Source: Methanobrevibacter sp. (GTDB lineage Archaea > Methanobacteriota > Methanobacteria > Methanobacteriales > Methanobacteriaceae). Taken from it: 64,000 nucleotides of DNA. A program made the position numbers and the translations under genes. The stretch's first letter is position 1. Each line of letters starts with the position of its first letter. This document shows positions 26,246 through 35,791 of this stretch, one piece after another. The DNA lies in NCBI RefSeq assembly GCF_017539065.1, contig NZ_JAFYHP010000015.1:1-64000 (forward strand), given 5' to 3'. The notes under the pieces are model-generated. The model did no database searches and was not told the DNA's origin. It saw only the letters and a program-made list of their open reading frames with translations.

Positions 26246-27170
26246 ATAACCCTCCCATTAATAGATTTCCTCCGAAATTAGAGATAAAGTAAAAAATTGC
26301 AAATGACACAACAACCAACGGCAGAGAAAACTTAATTCCTTTTTTAAAATCGCCATACATAATAATGCTAATGATAAATGCCACTAAAACAGAATGTATA
26401 ACAAGATACAACTCTCCTGCGATTGGCGCCGCCAGAATTATTTCAGATTCCATTCCATAAATCTGCATGAACCCCGAATATACACTAACCATTCCAATAG
26501 CAAAAGGCGTTGCAATAATGGCCGATATTAACAAAAACATTACAGACATCATCACTGCTGATTTTCTTTCCCGTTTAAGTGCGAGCAATTCTCTTAAATC
26601 ATCAGAAACATCAGATAACACATTTGATATGCTTGATCCACTTTTACGGCCATCCAATATAATTCCAAAAACTCGCTCTAATTCTTTTGATTTTAATCGT
26701 TTGCTCATTGCCCTCCAGGCATCATCGAAATTACGTCCCATACGAATTTCAATGATTGTTCTGCGCATTTCATCATACAATGGGCCTTCACCATACTGGG
26801 ACATGTCCTCCATTGCATTTTCGAAACTTAATCCGACCTGCAGCATGCTTGCAAGCTGTCTTAAAAAGTCAGGTGCTGTTTTTTCAATCTCTTGAGCTCT
26901 CCTTTCTTGCTGAACGACAATATATGTGAAAAGCCCAGGAAATATGAAAAATGGTAAAATTAATACAGATACTGGAAGATTTAGAAATGTTAGTGTTAAC
27001 GTTAGGGCAATTTCACTTACCAAAATGAAAATTACAAGTATTGCTAAAACTTTACTTGCTTCCGTAAAAATAGCTCCACTAAGCAAAAATTCCTGTAGCT
27101 TAGATAAATACTTTTCAGGGACAATATTGTCTAAAAATACTACTAAATCATCAATTATTTTAAATTCCAT
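26238..27170 (-). CDS. TadC/T2SSF-like pilus assembly membrane protein
   Basis: 310 residues. A cytoplasmic T2SSF domain at about 100-205 (APDFLRQLASMLQVGLSFE, later GSSISNVLSDVSDDLRELL) lies between two paired helices at the front and three to four at the back. It is the inner-membrane platform protein that works with a TadA/PilT-type ATPase. No ATPase gene is adjacent, so it must be supplied from elsewhere. It is coupled to the downstream class III pilin gene. Confidence 0.85.
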   Translation of the reverse strand: MEFKIIDDLVVFLDNIVPEKYLSKLQEFLLSGAIFTEASKVLAILVIFILVSEIALTLTLTFLNLPVSVLILPFFIFPGLFTYIVVQQERRAQEIEKTAPDFLRQLASMLQVGLSFENAMEDMSQYGEGPLYDEMRRTIIEIRMGRNFDDAWRAMSKRLKSKELERVFGIILDGRKSGSSISNVLSDVSDDLRELLALKRERKSAVMMSVMFLLISAIIATPFAIGMVSVYSGFMQIYGMESEIILAAPIAGELYLVIHSVLVAFIISIIMYGDFKKGIKFSLPLVVVSFAIFYFISNFGGNLLMGGLYG

Positions 27171-27314
27171 GAAATAATATTAAGTTTTAAAGAATATAAA
27201 GTCTTAGTTATTTTTAAAATCAAATTTACAAGATGCGTACAATAGTATGAATAACTAACTCAAAATCCGACATCACTTCCCCAAAGATAAAACATGTAAA
27301 AATCACTGAAAAAT

Positions 27315-27509
27315 TCACTCTTTCTTATTTTTAGAGTATTTCATTCTAACAAGATTGAAAGCGATTACAAGTATTAATAAAATAACTCTCCAATACCAAG
27401 CTACAGGAGCAAAAAGCAAGCAATAAAGAAGGATGACCCCTACAATCCCATGTGTAAGAAGATTTTTCCAATCTGTTAAATAAATTTTCAATCCATCTAT
27501 AATTTTCAT
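27315..27509 (-). CDS. Small membrane protein with two TM helices
   Basis: 64 residues, two hydrophobic helices (about 20-37 and 39-55) and a basic end (RMKYSKNKKE). ATG at 27509 after GGTGATAGA is chosen; the longer reading frame starts upstream of this strong ribosome site. It begins about 50 bases after the MFS transporter and may share its transcript. No family recognised. Confidence 0.5.
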   Translation of the reverse strand: MKIIDGLKIYLTDWKNLLTHGIVGVILLYCLLFAPVAWYWRVILLILVIAFNLVRMKYSKNKKE

Positions 27510-27557
27510 TCTATCACCATTAGATTCTTTTAAACCAACTTCCTTGAGCAATAAATA

Positions 27558-28955
27558 TTATTGATTTGATTTCATTGTTGCTATCTGTTCATCACGGCTT
27601 TTTAATTTTAAAGTAAATAAAAATGCAATGAATGCAACTGCTGCCGCTAAAATTAAACTAATTTTATAACCAAAAATTCCTGAAAAAGATGCGATTATTC
27701 CTCCAATGAGAGCTCCACCTATTAATTGGCCTGCACTTGACAACATATTAACAATAGCTTGACCTGCACCTCTTTCAGTAGGTTTTGCTTCACTTAAAAC
27801 TATATATCTTAAAGGAGCGCCAATAATAGTTACCATACCTACGCCCATTAAACAACCGGCTATAATGAAGAATATCAAATTGCTTGGATAAAATGCAATA
27901 GCTATCAAGCCAATAGCCAATATGAATGTTCCAATAGCCATAATCTTACGTGACCCTACAGAATCCAGGATTTTACCAAGTATCGGTGCTGCAACGGCAT
28001 TTGCCCCTAAAATCGGAATTAACATTAAACTAGCATATTGATTACTTAATCCCATTGAAAGAATCACCAGTGAGGGAACGAATATCACTGAAGAGTATAT
28101 TAGTCCATAAGCTAAAGTTTCAATGCATGCAATACTTATCTCCCTATTCTTCAACATATGTATTGGTACAATAGACTCTTCTGCTCTCTTTTCTATTTTT
28201 AAGAAAATTGGAATTAAAACAATGAATAATACTAAGAATGGAAGTACGTTTATGGACAATAAGCTGTTTATAAAATTACTTGAATCGATCTGATTTAACC
28301 CATAGGCTAAAAATACTGAAAGCAGACTTAAAACTATTATTCCCAAATAATCTATTTTTAGTTTTCTTTCATCTTCCAAATCAGGAAGGATATACCATGC
28401 AAATATTATTAAAAATATGCTAATCGGGATATTTATTGTAAAACACCAATTCCAACCATATGGGATTAAAACCGCCCCCACTAATGGCCCTCCAATTGCA
28501 GAAATTCCAAATACACTTCCAAGAATTCCTAATGCTTTTCCTCTTTCTGTTAAAGGAAATGCATCGCCGATGAATGCTCCTGCAACAGGGAAAAGGCCTC
28601 CACAACCGAAACCTTGTATGATTCTGCCTAAAAATATTGACTCAATATTCATGGAAAATGCGATTAAACAAGATCCTATTCCGAACAGAAATACATCTAA
28701 AATAAAAATCTTTTTTCTTCCATAAAAGTCTGAAAATTTAGCCATGACCGGAGAACCAATCATGAAAGTAATGACGAATAGTGTGAATATCCAACTTGAT
28801 TCCCTGCTTGTTAACTTGAAGCTTTGTTCAATTGAAGGCAATACCGGGCCTATTATCCCAGTATCCAACGATCCCATAAATACTCCTATTAAAAATAAAA
28901 CAAGTATTAAATTTCGTGTTTTTGTATCTAGATTTTTTCTTTGCATAGCATTCAT
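27558..28955 (-). CDS. MFS transporter, drug-exporter (DHA2-like) type
   Basis: 465 residues with 12-14 hydrophobic helices. Helix 1 has the LDTGIIGPVLPSIEQSF pattern of the DHA2 drug/proton antiporters, and the loop 2-3 motif reads AKFSDFYGRKKIF. Motif C of antiporters is visible as ILGSVFGISAIGGPLVG. A cytoplasmic linker with charged residues follows helix 6 (DLEDERKLKI). The transported compound cannot be told. Confidence 0.9.
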   Translation of the reverse strand: MNAMQRKNLDTKTRNLILVLFLIGVFMGSLDTGIIGPVLPSIEQSFKLTSRESSWIFTLFVITFMIGSPVMAKFSDFYGRKKIFILDVFLFGIGSCLIAFSMNIESIFLGRIIQGFGCGGLFPVAGAFIGDAFPLTERGKALGILGSVFGISAIGGPLVGAVLIPYGWNWCFTINIPISIFLIIFAWYILPDLEDERKLKIDYLGIIVLSLLSVFLAYGLNQIDSSNFINSLLSINVLPFLVLFIVLIPIFLKIEKRAEESIVPIHMLKNREISIACIETLAYGLIYSSVIFVPSLVILSMGLSNQYASLMLIPILGANAVAAPILGKILDSVGSRKIMAIGTFILAIGLIAIAFYPSNLIFFIIAGCLMGVGMVTIIGAPLRYIVLSEAKPTERGAGQAIVNMLSSAGQLIGGALIGGIIASFSGIFGYKISLILAAAVAFIAFLFTLKLKSRDEQIATMKSNQ

Positions 28956-28999
28956 TTTAATTTATTAATTTTTAGAAAATCTTATAGTTGTAAAAAAAA

Positions 29000-29025
29000 A
29001 GAAGTAAATGAATTAATCATTTACC
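29000..29025 (-). terminator. Terminator after the Cna-B-like surface protein
   Basis: GTAAATGA (29004-29011) pairs with TCATTTAC (29017-29024) around a five-base loop. On the minus strand it is followed by CTTC and nine T. Confidence 0.65.
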
Positions 29026-29790
29026 TTACTTATTCCTACGTGAAAGTGGTATAAATATCGCTATAAACAATGCAATAATTAAAACAAGAATTGGAAAACC
29101 AGTGTTTATATGATTGCTGGTAGTGTTTTCAGGTTTTTTTGTCTGCTTAATTATTTTTGTTGTAGTTGTGGTTTTTGTTGTTGTAGTTGTGGTTTTCTCA
29201 TCTTCTGTATCATTGGCATTAGATTCATCATCTGAATCATCATCAGTAGCGCCATCAGTAGAATTATCAGTAGAATTTGAATCATCGGTAGCATTATCTT
29301 CGGAATTATTAGAATCAGTAGCAATGCCCTCAGATGAATCTGCTATAACTCCTTCATCTACAGCAGATATTACCTCCTCATCTACAAAGCTGTCTCCTTC
29401 TGCAGGTTCTGCATCAGAAACGCCTAAAACATCATCAGAATCATCTGTAACAGCATTTTCAACCATTTTATTATGAATTACAAAACCCTCATTAGCATTT
29501 CCACTAATTTCATATGAATAATTTTCAGAAATCTTTTCTTTAATTTCATAACTTCCATTATCCTCTACTTTAAAAGTAGTTTTCCATGAATTTTCAGCAT
29601 TTAATTTAGCAGTGTCAATAATTTCGCCATTTTTTATAAGATTCACAATAACAGAATCAGGTTTATCATCTGTACCATCCCAGACAACTTTAACTTTAAT
29701 AGAATTTGAATCTTTAGCTGCTGAAATAACCCCTACAGAAGTTATTAGAAATATTGCAATCAACAGTACAATTAATGTCTTTTTATTCAT
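29026..29790 (-). CDS. Surface protein with Cna-B-like domain and C-terminal anchor
   Basis: 254 residues. An N-terminal signal sequence (MNKKTLIVLLIAIFLITSVG) is followed by a Cna-B-type beta domain at about 27-115 (VKVVWDGTDDKPDSVIVNLI, ending in GSYEIKEK). A long Asp/Ser/Thr-rich linker follows, then a Thr-rich stretch, then TGFP before a C-terminal membrane helix ending RRNK. Like the adhesin-like proteins of Methanobrevibacter it is probably displayed outside the pseudomurein wall. ATG at 29790 follows GGGAGC; longer starts lack a ribosome site. It may share a transcript with the DUF4013 gene. Confidence 0.75.
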   Translation of the reverse strand: MNKKTLIVLLIAIFLITSVGVISAAKDSNSIKVKVVWDGTDDKPDSVIVNLIKNGEIIDTAKLNAENSWKTTFKVEDNGSYEIKEKISENYSYEISGNANEGFVIHNKMVENAVTDDSDDVLGVSDAEPAEGDSFVDEEVISAVDEGVIADSSEGIATDSNNSEDNATDDSNSTDNSTDGATDDDSDDESNANDTEDEKTTTTTTKTTTTTKIIKQTKKPENTTSNHINTGFPILVLIIALFIAIFIPLSRRNK

Positions 29791-29824
29791 ATTGCTCCCT
29801 CTTAAAAAGTAAAACAAGGTTTAT

Positions 29825-30535
29825 TTATACATCAGAGTATAATAAACCTGTTGCTCTAGCTGTAAAGAAAGTAATGTAAACACCTAAAATACCCATTAAA
29901 ATACCGCCAATATTTTGATCCCATCCAGCAATAGCGAATACGATTAAATACAAAATAAAAGCGATGATGAACATAATAACGATGAATAAAATAAGTTTGA
30001 CAATACCTACTCTTGATATATCTCCAATTGCTTCACCAATTGCCAAAGCATTTCCTAAATCTTCGCTTTTAGCCAATCTACATTCAGCCATTAATAAAGC
30101 TAAAGAAAAGATTATGCTTAAAATTACTACAATTGCGGAAGAAATCCAATGTTGGAAGATAATCGCTAAAATTGAACCAATAATGATTGGAATAAGCATA
30201 TAAACGATATTTACAACAACAAATTTTACTCCATTGATGAATTGTCTTACAAAATCAATTGATGGAGCGCCTTCATCTCTTTGAATACCATATTTAATGA
30301 TATCCAATTCATAACCAAAAATAAAAAATCCAATAAGAAGTGCAACAATAATTCCAAGAATTCCGGATCCAATAAGCGCCAATATATTTTCAGCAGCAAA
30401 GCTGGCTCCAATTGCAACAACAGTTCCCACGATTGCAATTCCCAAAATTATGCCTAAAACAACATAAATCAATAATGCTTTGATATTATTAAATGGATAA
30501 ACTAAAGCATCTTTAAATATTTCCATTAATTCCAT
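29825..30535 (-). CDS. DUF4013-like membrane protein
   Basis: 236 residues with six membrane helices and a short amphipathic start (MELMEIFKDALVYPFNNIKA). The pattern, including ECRLAKSEDLGNALAIGEA before the last pair of helices, matches the DUF4013 family that is frequent in Methanobrevibacter. Function unknown. It precedes the Cna-B-like surface protein by 34 bases. Confidence 0.75.
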   Translation of the reverse strand: MELMEIFKDALVYPFNNIKALLIYVVLGIILGIAIVGTVVAIGASFAAENILALIGSGILGIIVALLIGFFIFGYELDIIKYGIQRDEGAPSIDFVRQFINGVKFVVVNIVYMLIPIIIGSILAIIFQHWISSAIVVILSIIFSLALLMAECRLAKSEDLGNALAIGEAIGDISRVGIVKLILFIVIMFIIAFILYLIVFAIAGWDQNIGGILMGILGVYITFFTARATGLLYSDV

Positions 30536-30717
30536 TTTTTGTCACCTTTTAATTAATTGAAAAAACTCTAATTTTGAGTTATTTCTATTTATATTATTAA
30601 CAATATTTAAATTATTAAGAAAAAAGTTAGAATTAATGAAAAAGGGTTAAATATAGGTACAATATTGCCAAACTTTCTTAAGTTTAAATAATGGCATGAT
30701 CTTAACCCCAATCGGAT

Positions 30718-31734
30718 TTAATCAATTTTTAACGGCAAGTCCCCAATAACATTAGCTCTTTTTGATATGCTTACCGTATCTTCTAAACGAACACCAAATT
30801 CCCCTTCAAGATATATTCCCGGCTCCACAGTTATAACCATTCCCTCTTCAACTGTTGTTTCATCACGAGGTGAAAATCCAGGTGTTTCATGAATGTCAAG
30901 CCCTAAACTATGACCAGTTGAGTGAATAAACTTATCCTCATATCCATATTCTGAAATAATATCCCTTGCAACCTTATCCACTTCACAACATTTAAGTCCG
31001 GGTTTAATGGCCTTTATCGCCTTATCATGTGCTTCAGCCACAATATCCCATATTTCCTGCTGTGATTCTGTGTAAACCATTGTACGGGTATTGTCAGAAC
31101 AGTACCCCTCATAAATAGCTCCCCAATCTATTAAAACAGGCTGTGATAATTGCTTATCCTGAGGAATTGCATGAGGAAGACTTGAATCCGGACCGCTTGT
31201 AACAATGGTATCAAAGGATTCCTTGGAAGCGCCATTTTCAATCATCAAACGATTCAAATCAAAAGCGATATACTTTTCATTGGACTTATTATTCAAAATA
31301 TCTAATTGTAGAAATGATTTTTGGGCGATTTCAGTTGCTTTTATAATTTTTTTAATTTCTTGAGGCGATTTGATCATCCTCTGCTTATCTATATATGTTT
31401 TGGAATCAATTTCGAAATCGTCCCTGAATCTAACATAAGAACTGTATGGCAAAGTTGGCTCAATGGCCAAGTTTTTTATGCCCTCTTGCTTTAATTCTTT
31501 AACAATACCCTCAAATGATTCGTATTCTTTAACTTCAATACAGGAATCGCGATTAGCCAATTCCATATCCATTCCAGAGGCATAAATTACAGGTTCTTCT
31601 TTGATTATGCAAAAAGCAAAACTGGTTGGCTTATAACCGGAGATATATTCCACATTTGTGAACCCTGTAAGCAGATAAGCTTGAAAATCATCTTTTTTTA
31701 AATCGTTCAGAATATTGTTAATATGTAAGTCCAT
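30718..31734 (-). CDS. M24-family Xaa-Pro aminopeptidase/dipeptidase
   Basis: Cytosolic metallopeptidase of 338 residues with the pita-bread fold. The creatinase-like N-terminal domain spans 1-115. The metal ligands are visible in VLIDWGAIYEGYCSDNTRT (two Asp), HSTGHSLGLDIHE (His), and the late MVITVEPGIY and VRLEDTV (two Glu). ATG at 31734 is chosen although a long upstream frame exists, because that extension would lie inside the divergent protease gene. No ribosome site precedes it; a TATA box centred 25 bases upstream suggests a leaderless mRNA. Confidence 0.9.
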   Translation of the reverse strand: MDLHINNILNDLKKDDFQAYLLTGFTNVEYISGYKPTSFAFCIIKEEPVIYASGMDMELANRDSCIEVKEYESFEGIVKELKQEGIKNLAIEPTLPYSSYVRFRDDFEIDSKTYIDKQRMIKSPQEIKKIIKATEIAQKSFLQLDILNNKSNEKYIAFDLNRLMIENGASKESFDTIVTSGPDSSLPHAIPQDKQLSQPVLIDWGAIYEGYCSDNTRTMVYTESQQEIWDIVAEAHDKAIKAIKPGLKCCEVDKVARDIISEYGYEDKFIHSTGHSLGLDIHETPGFSPRDETTVEEGMVITVEPGIYLEGEFGVRLEDTVSISKRANVIGDLPLKID

Positions 31735-31753
31735 ATTAATATTTAGAAAAAAC

Positions 31754-31765
31754 TTTATATATAAA
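31754..31765. promoter_or_regulatory. Palindromic bidirectional TATA box
   Basis: TTTATATATAAA at 31754-31765 is a perfect palindrome in a 49-base gap. Its centre is about 25 bases from the ATG of the M24 peptidase on one side and 24 from the ATG of the M50 protease on the other. Neither start has a ribosome site. One TATA element therefore seems to serve two leaderless genes. Confidence 0.65.
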
Positions 31766-31783
31766 ATTAGATATTTTAACATT

Positions 31784-32425
31784 ATGTTTAAGTTTACTAG
31801 TAGTGAAGTTAGAGATTTAATAATTGCATTTATCGTCATTTCACTTTGTTTTGCAATAGTGAATGCCGGAAGAGATGTCAATGCAATTCTTAGCATTTTA
31901 CCAATAGTCATGGTTGGTGTAGGGGCAGGTTTTATCCTACACGAGCTCGGACACAAATTTGTGTCAATGAAATATGGTTACTGGGCTGAATTTAAATTAT
32001 GGCCTCAAGGATTACTGTTTGCACTCATTACATCATTTTTTGGATTCGTATTTGCTGCACCCGGTGCCGTTTATACTTATGCAAATTACATGACAGATGA
32101 GATTAACGGTAAAATATCAATTGCAGGACCTATTGTTAACATAATTCTCGCTTTAATATTTTTAGCAATAGCGACATCCGTTTATACTTCCGCATTTTCT
32201 TCAGAAACTTCACTTTTGATATTCATCATCTGTTCAGTTGGTTATTCAATTAACAGCTTCCTGGCCGTATTTAACTTATTGCCAATTGGAAACTTAGATG
32301 GGTCTAAAGTGTTGCAATGGAATCTCGGTATTTGGATTATCACAATAGCAATCGCGGCAATATTAACCTTGGCATCTATGACAATAGGCGTTGAAAATAT
32401 TGTTAGGTTGATTATAGGAATATAA
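31784..32425 (+). CDS. Site-2 protease-like M50 metallopeptidase
   Basis: 213 residues with about six membrane helices. The zinc site HELGH is at 53-57, and the third ligand motif NLDGSKVL lies near 170. Such enzymes cut within the membrane. ATG at 31784 is chosen: the longer frame starts inside the divergent M24 gene, while this ATG lies 24 bases from the TATA centre. The ycaO gene starts one base after its stop, so the protease is the first gene of the MCR-thioamidation operon. Confidence 0.88.
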   Translation: MFKFTSSEVRDLIIAFIVISLCFAIVNAGRDVNAILSILPIVMVGVGAGFILHELGHKFVSMKYGYWAEFKLWPQGLLFALITSFFGFVFAAPGAVYTYANYMTDEINGKISIAGPIVNIILALIFLAIATSVYTSAFSSETSLLIFIICSVGYSINSFLAVFNLLPIGNLDGSKVLQWNLGIWIITIAIAAILTLASMTIGVENIVRLIIGI

Positions 32426-32426
32426 A

Positions 32427-33629
32427 ATGTCAGATGAATTAACATATTTTAAAGGAACACACAGAGTAATAGCTCCTAAAAAAACAATTGAAATCAACGA
32501 AGATAAGTTAAAGATAGCTGGAATCACACGTATTGCAGATATTACTGATTTAGATAGAATTGGACTTCCAATTTATACCGCCATTAGGCCAACTGCAGAA
32601 GATGGTGCAGTTAGCATTTATGGTGGAAAAGGAATTACCAAAGATCATGCAAGAGCCTCTGCAATGATGGAAGGTTTTGAGAGATACTCTGCTGAAAGGC
32701 ACGATAGCGATGAAACAACAATAGCTACTTTAGAAGAAATTTCCGCTTTGGGAAAATACATTAATCCTGAATCTTTAAATTTGCCTAAAGACTTTAAAAA
32801 AGAAAATTTAAATTCAATGAAATTAGAATGGAGCCTTACGAAAGATATTATTACTGATAATGATTATTATGTTCCAACAAATGCTATTTACCATCCTTAT
32901 ATTCATAGCGATGATTCTGAAAGTTTATTCAAATCAAATACCAATGGACTTGCTTCCGGAAATATCTTAGAAGAAGCTATTCTGCATGGAATATTTGAAG
33001 TAATTGAACGTGACGCATGGAGTATTTTTGAGTTGACTCACAAAAATTATGCGCAAATTGATATAGACAGCATTGAAAGTGATGTTGTCAATGATACAAT
33101 TGATAAATTTGAATCAAAAGGCATTAAAATTAAATTAATGGATTTTACTGCTGACATCAATGTTCCAACCATTGCTGCTTCTGCTGATGACACAGTTACA
33201 AAAGATGCCGGACTTTTAACATTGGGAATGGGAACACATCTCGACCCTGAAGTTGCAATTCTAAGAGCCCTGACTGAAGTGGCCCAAAGCAGAGCAACAC
33301 AAATTAACGGCGCTCGCGAAGATACTGTAAGAGCGGATTTTGCTCGTGAAGCAGGTTATGAGCGAATGAAAAGGATAAACAAATACTACTTTAGAGATGA
33401 AGATGAAAAGATAGCGCTTTCAAGTATTGAAAATAAATCCACAACATCAATCAATAAGGATTTGGAGATTGTTAAGGAGGAGTTAATGGCTAATGATATT
33501 GATAAGATATTATACTATGACTTAACTCGTCCAGAACTTGATGTTAGTGTTGTTCGTGTCATTATTCCTGAAATGGAACTTTTTGCACTTGACCCTTCAA
33601 GAGCAGGTTACAGATTTTTAAAAGTATGA
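32427..33629 (+). CDS. ycaO: YcaO-type McrA-glycine thioamidation protein
   Basis: ATP-dependent cyclodehydratase-like enzyme, 400 residues, which with TfuA converts a backbone amide of a conserved glycine in the methyl-coenzyme M reductase alpha subunit to a thioamide. The YcaO ATP site is visible in GKGITKDHARASAMMEGFER (about 70-90) and AILHGIFEVIERDAW (about 185-200), and the later EVAQSRATQING block. Methanogen versions paired with tfuA were shown genetically to make thioglycine; this function is carried over from that work. Gap of one base upstream and four downstream. Confidence 0.93.
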   Translation: MSDELTYFKGTHRVIAPKKTIEINEDKLKIAGITRIADITDLDRIGLPIYTAIRPTAEDGAVSIYGGKGITKDHARASAMMEGFERYSAERHDSDETTIATLEEISALGKYINPESLNLPKDFKKENLNSMKLEWSLTKDIITDNDYYVPTNAIYHPYIHSDDSESLFKSNTNGLASGNILEEAILHGIFEVIERDAWSIFELTHKNYAQIDIDSIESDVVNDTIDKFESKGIKIKLMDFTADINVPTIAASADDTVTKDAGLLTLGMGTHLDPEVAILRALTEVAQSRATQINGAREDTVRADFAREAGYERMKRINKYYFRDEDEKIALSSIENKSTTSINKDLEIVKEELMANDIDKILYYDLTRPELDVSVVRVIIPEMELFALDPSRAGYRFLKV

Positions 33630-33633
33630 TAAT

Positions 33634-34287
33634 ATGGTTAGGATTATAGTTTATGCGGGATTATCAATTCCTTTTGATGAAGCAAAAGAGATTTTAGATT
33701 CAACTGATAATGTTGAAGTAATCTATGAAAGGCCAATCCAGAGAGGAGATTTGGGCCAAGCCTTAAAAAAACATCCTGACATCATTGCCATTATAGATGG
33801 AGTATTTCATCAAAATTCGGCTGTAGGCCATAAAGAAATACTTAATGCTATGAAGAATGGCAGTAAAGTATATGGGGCTTCAAGTATGGGTGCCCTAAGA
33901 GCCTCCGAACTTGATACATTAGGAATGGTTGGAGCAGGTTATGTCTACACCCAATATGCAACTGGTGAAGTTGATTCTGATGATGATGTTGCGGTGATGC
34001 TTGATAGTGAAACTCTCGAACCCCTATCTGTTCCATTAATTAATATGAAATACGTTTTTACAAATGCTGTATCTGAAGGCATTATTACGGATGACGAAAA
34101 AGAGGAATTATTGAAAATTTCTAAAAAGACTTACTATCCTCAAAGAAATTATGCTAAAACCTTGAGTGAATCAGATTTGGATGGCAATAAAAAAACCGAA
34201 TTAATCGATTTTATTCGAACATCACCAGATATAAAAAAAGAAGATGCAAAAGGGTTACTTGAAATAATTAAAAAAGAAATTAGTTAA
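33634..34287 (+). CDS. tfuA: TfuA-type McrA-glycine thioamidation partner
   Basis: 217 residues of the TfuA family, the usual partner of YcaO in methanogens and thought to help deliver sulfur for the thioamide. The core pattern is IAIIDGVFHQNSAVGHKEIL followed by GASSMGALRASEL and GMVGAGYVYTQYATGE. Last gene of the M50-ycaO-tfuA operon, followed by a long hairpin. Confidence 0.92.
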   Translation: MVRIIVYAGLSIPFDEAKEILDSTDNVEVIYERPIQRGDLGQALKKHPDIIAIIDGVFHQNSAVGHKEILNAMKNGSKVYGASSMGALRASELDTLGMVGAGYVYTQYATGEVDSDDDVAVMLDSETLEPLSVPLINMKYVFTNAVSEGIITDDEKEELLKISKKTYYPQRNYAKTLSESDLDGNKKTELIDFIRTSPDIKKEDAKGLLEIIKKEIS

Positions 34288-34368
34288 TACACCAATTAAT
34301 TAATTTCAATTGAAAAACTTGAATGCCCTTAATTTAATAAAAATAATAATCCATTATAATTAATAATG

Positions 34369-34402
34369 ATTTCCCAATATTAATTTAAATTAATCGGGAA
34401 AT
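34369..34402. terminator. Long hairpin terminator between convergent genes
   Basis: ATTTCCC (34369-34375) pairs with GGGAAAT (34396-34402), and the sequence between contains a 16-base self-complementary block, giving one long AT-rich hairpin. It lies in the 154-base gap between tfuA and the gene at 34442. The rest of the gap shows nothing. Confidence 0.5.
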
Positions 34403-34441
34403 AAAAATAATAAGCTCAAAACAAAAGGATGAAAATGAATA

Positions 34442-34900
34442 TTATTTTTCATTCATTTCCATATATTTTTTCAAAACAATATCCGGTGTTTCAATGCACT
34501 GGTCAAAACTAGTCGAAAATTTATGATCTTCAAAATCGTCTTCAACATTTCTGATTCCTTTTAAAGAAATAATGTTTCCATCAATTTTAAAGCCAACATC
34601 ATCAGCAGAAACAGAAACTAAATTAACTTCAATTTCAGAAGCTTTTTCCAATACCTCATTAGCTTCAACGTCATATTTTAATTTTAATACCTTATGAGGC
34701 ATTATTTCATTAATTGTTCTTTTGATTACTGAATCAAGAAGTTCTAAAAATTTTAAAGCGGGAGGCATATCATTAGTCCACCAGTAAGTTAGAACAGAGT
34801 TTAATACAATTACATGTTCGGAGAAATCATCATACAACCTCGCACGAACACGAACCGTACTATCATCTACCTTAACTACCAAAACTGGACTAACCGCCAT
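34442..34900 (-). CDS. Protein of unknown function downstream of CBS protein
   Basis: 152 soluble residues with alternating beta and alpha character (MAVSPVLVVKVDDSTVRVRA at the front, DVGFKIDGNIISLKGI later). No family was recognised. It starts ten bases after the four-CBS protein with a GGGAT site, so the two are probably cotranscribed. Confidence 0.6.
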   Translation of the reverse strand: MAVSPVLVVKVDDSTVRVRARLYDDFSEHVIVLNSVLTYWWTNDMPPALKFLELLDSVIKRTINEIMPHKVLKLKYDVEANEVLEKASEIEVNLVSVSADDVGFKIDGNIISLKGIRNVEDDFEDHKFSTSFDQCIETPDIVLKKYMEMNEK

Positions 34901-34910
34901 CTTATCCCAA

Positions 34911-35750
<840 letters not shown>

Positions 35751-35791
35751 AAAAACACCTTTTTGTAAAATTTAATAATAAAATGGTAAAA

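Noticed and set aside
29114-29476. 120-codon open frame opposite the Cna-B-like gene
   Set aside because: Valine- and serine-rich shadow of the repetitive Asp/Thr linker on the other strand.
31735-31956. Long N-terminal extension of the M24 peptidase
   Set aside because: It lies inside the divergent M50 gene and crosses the TATA box; the family does not have it.
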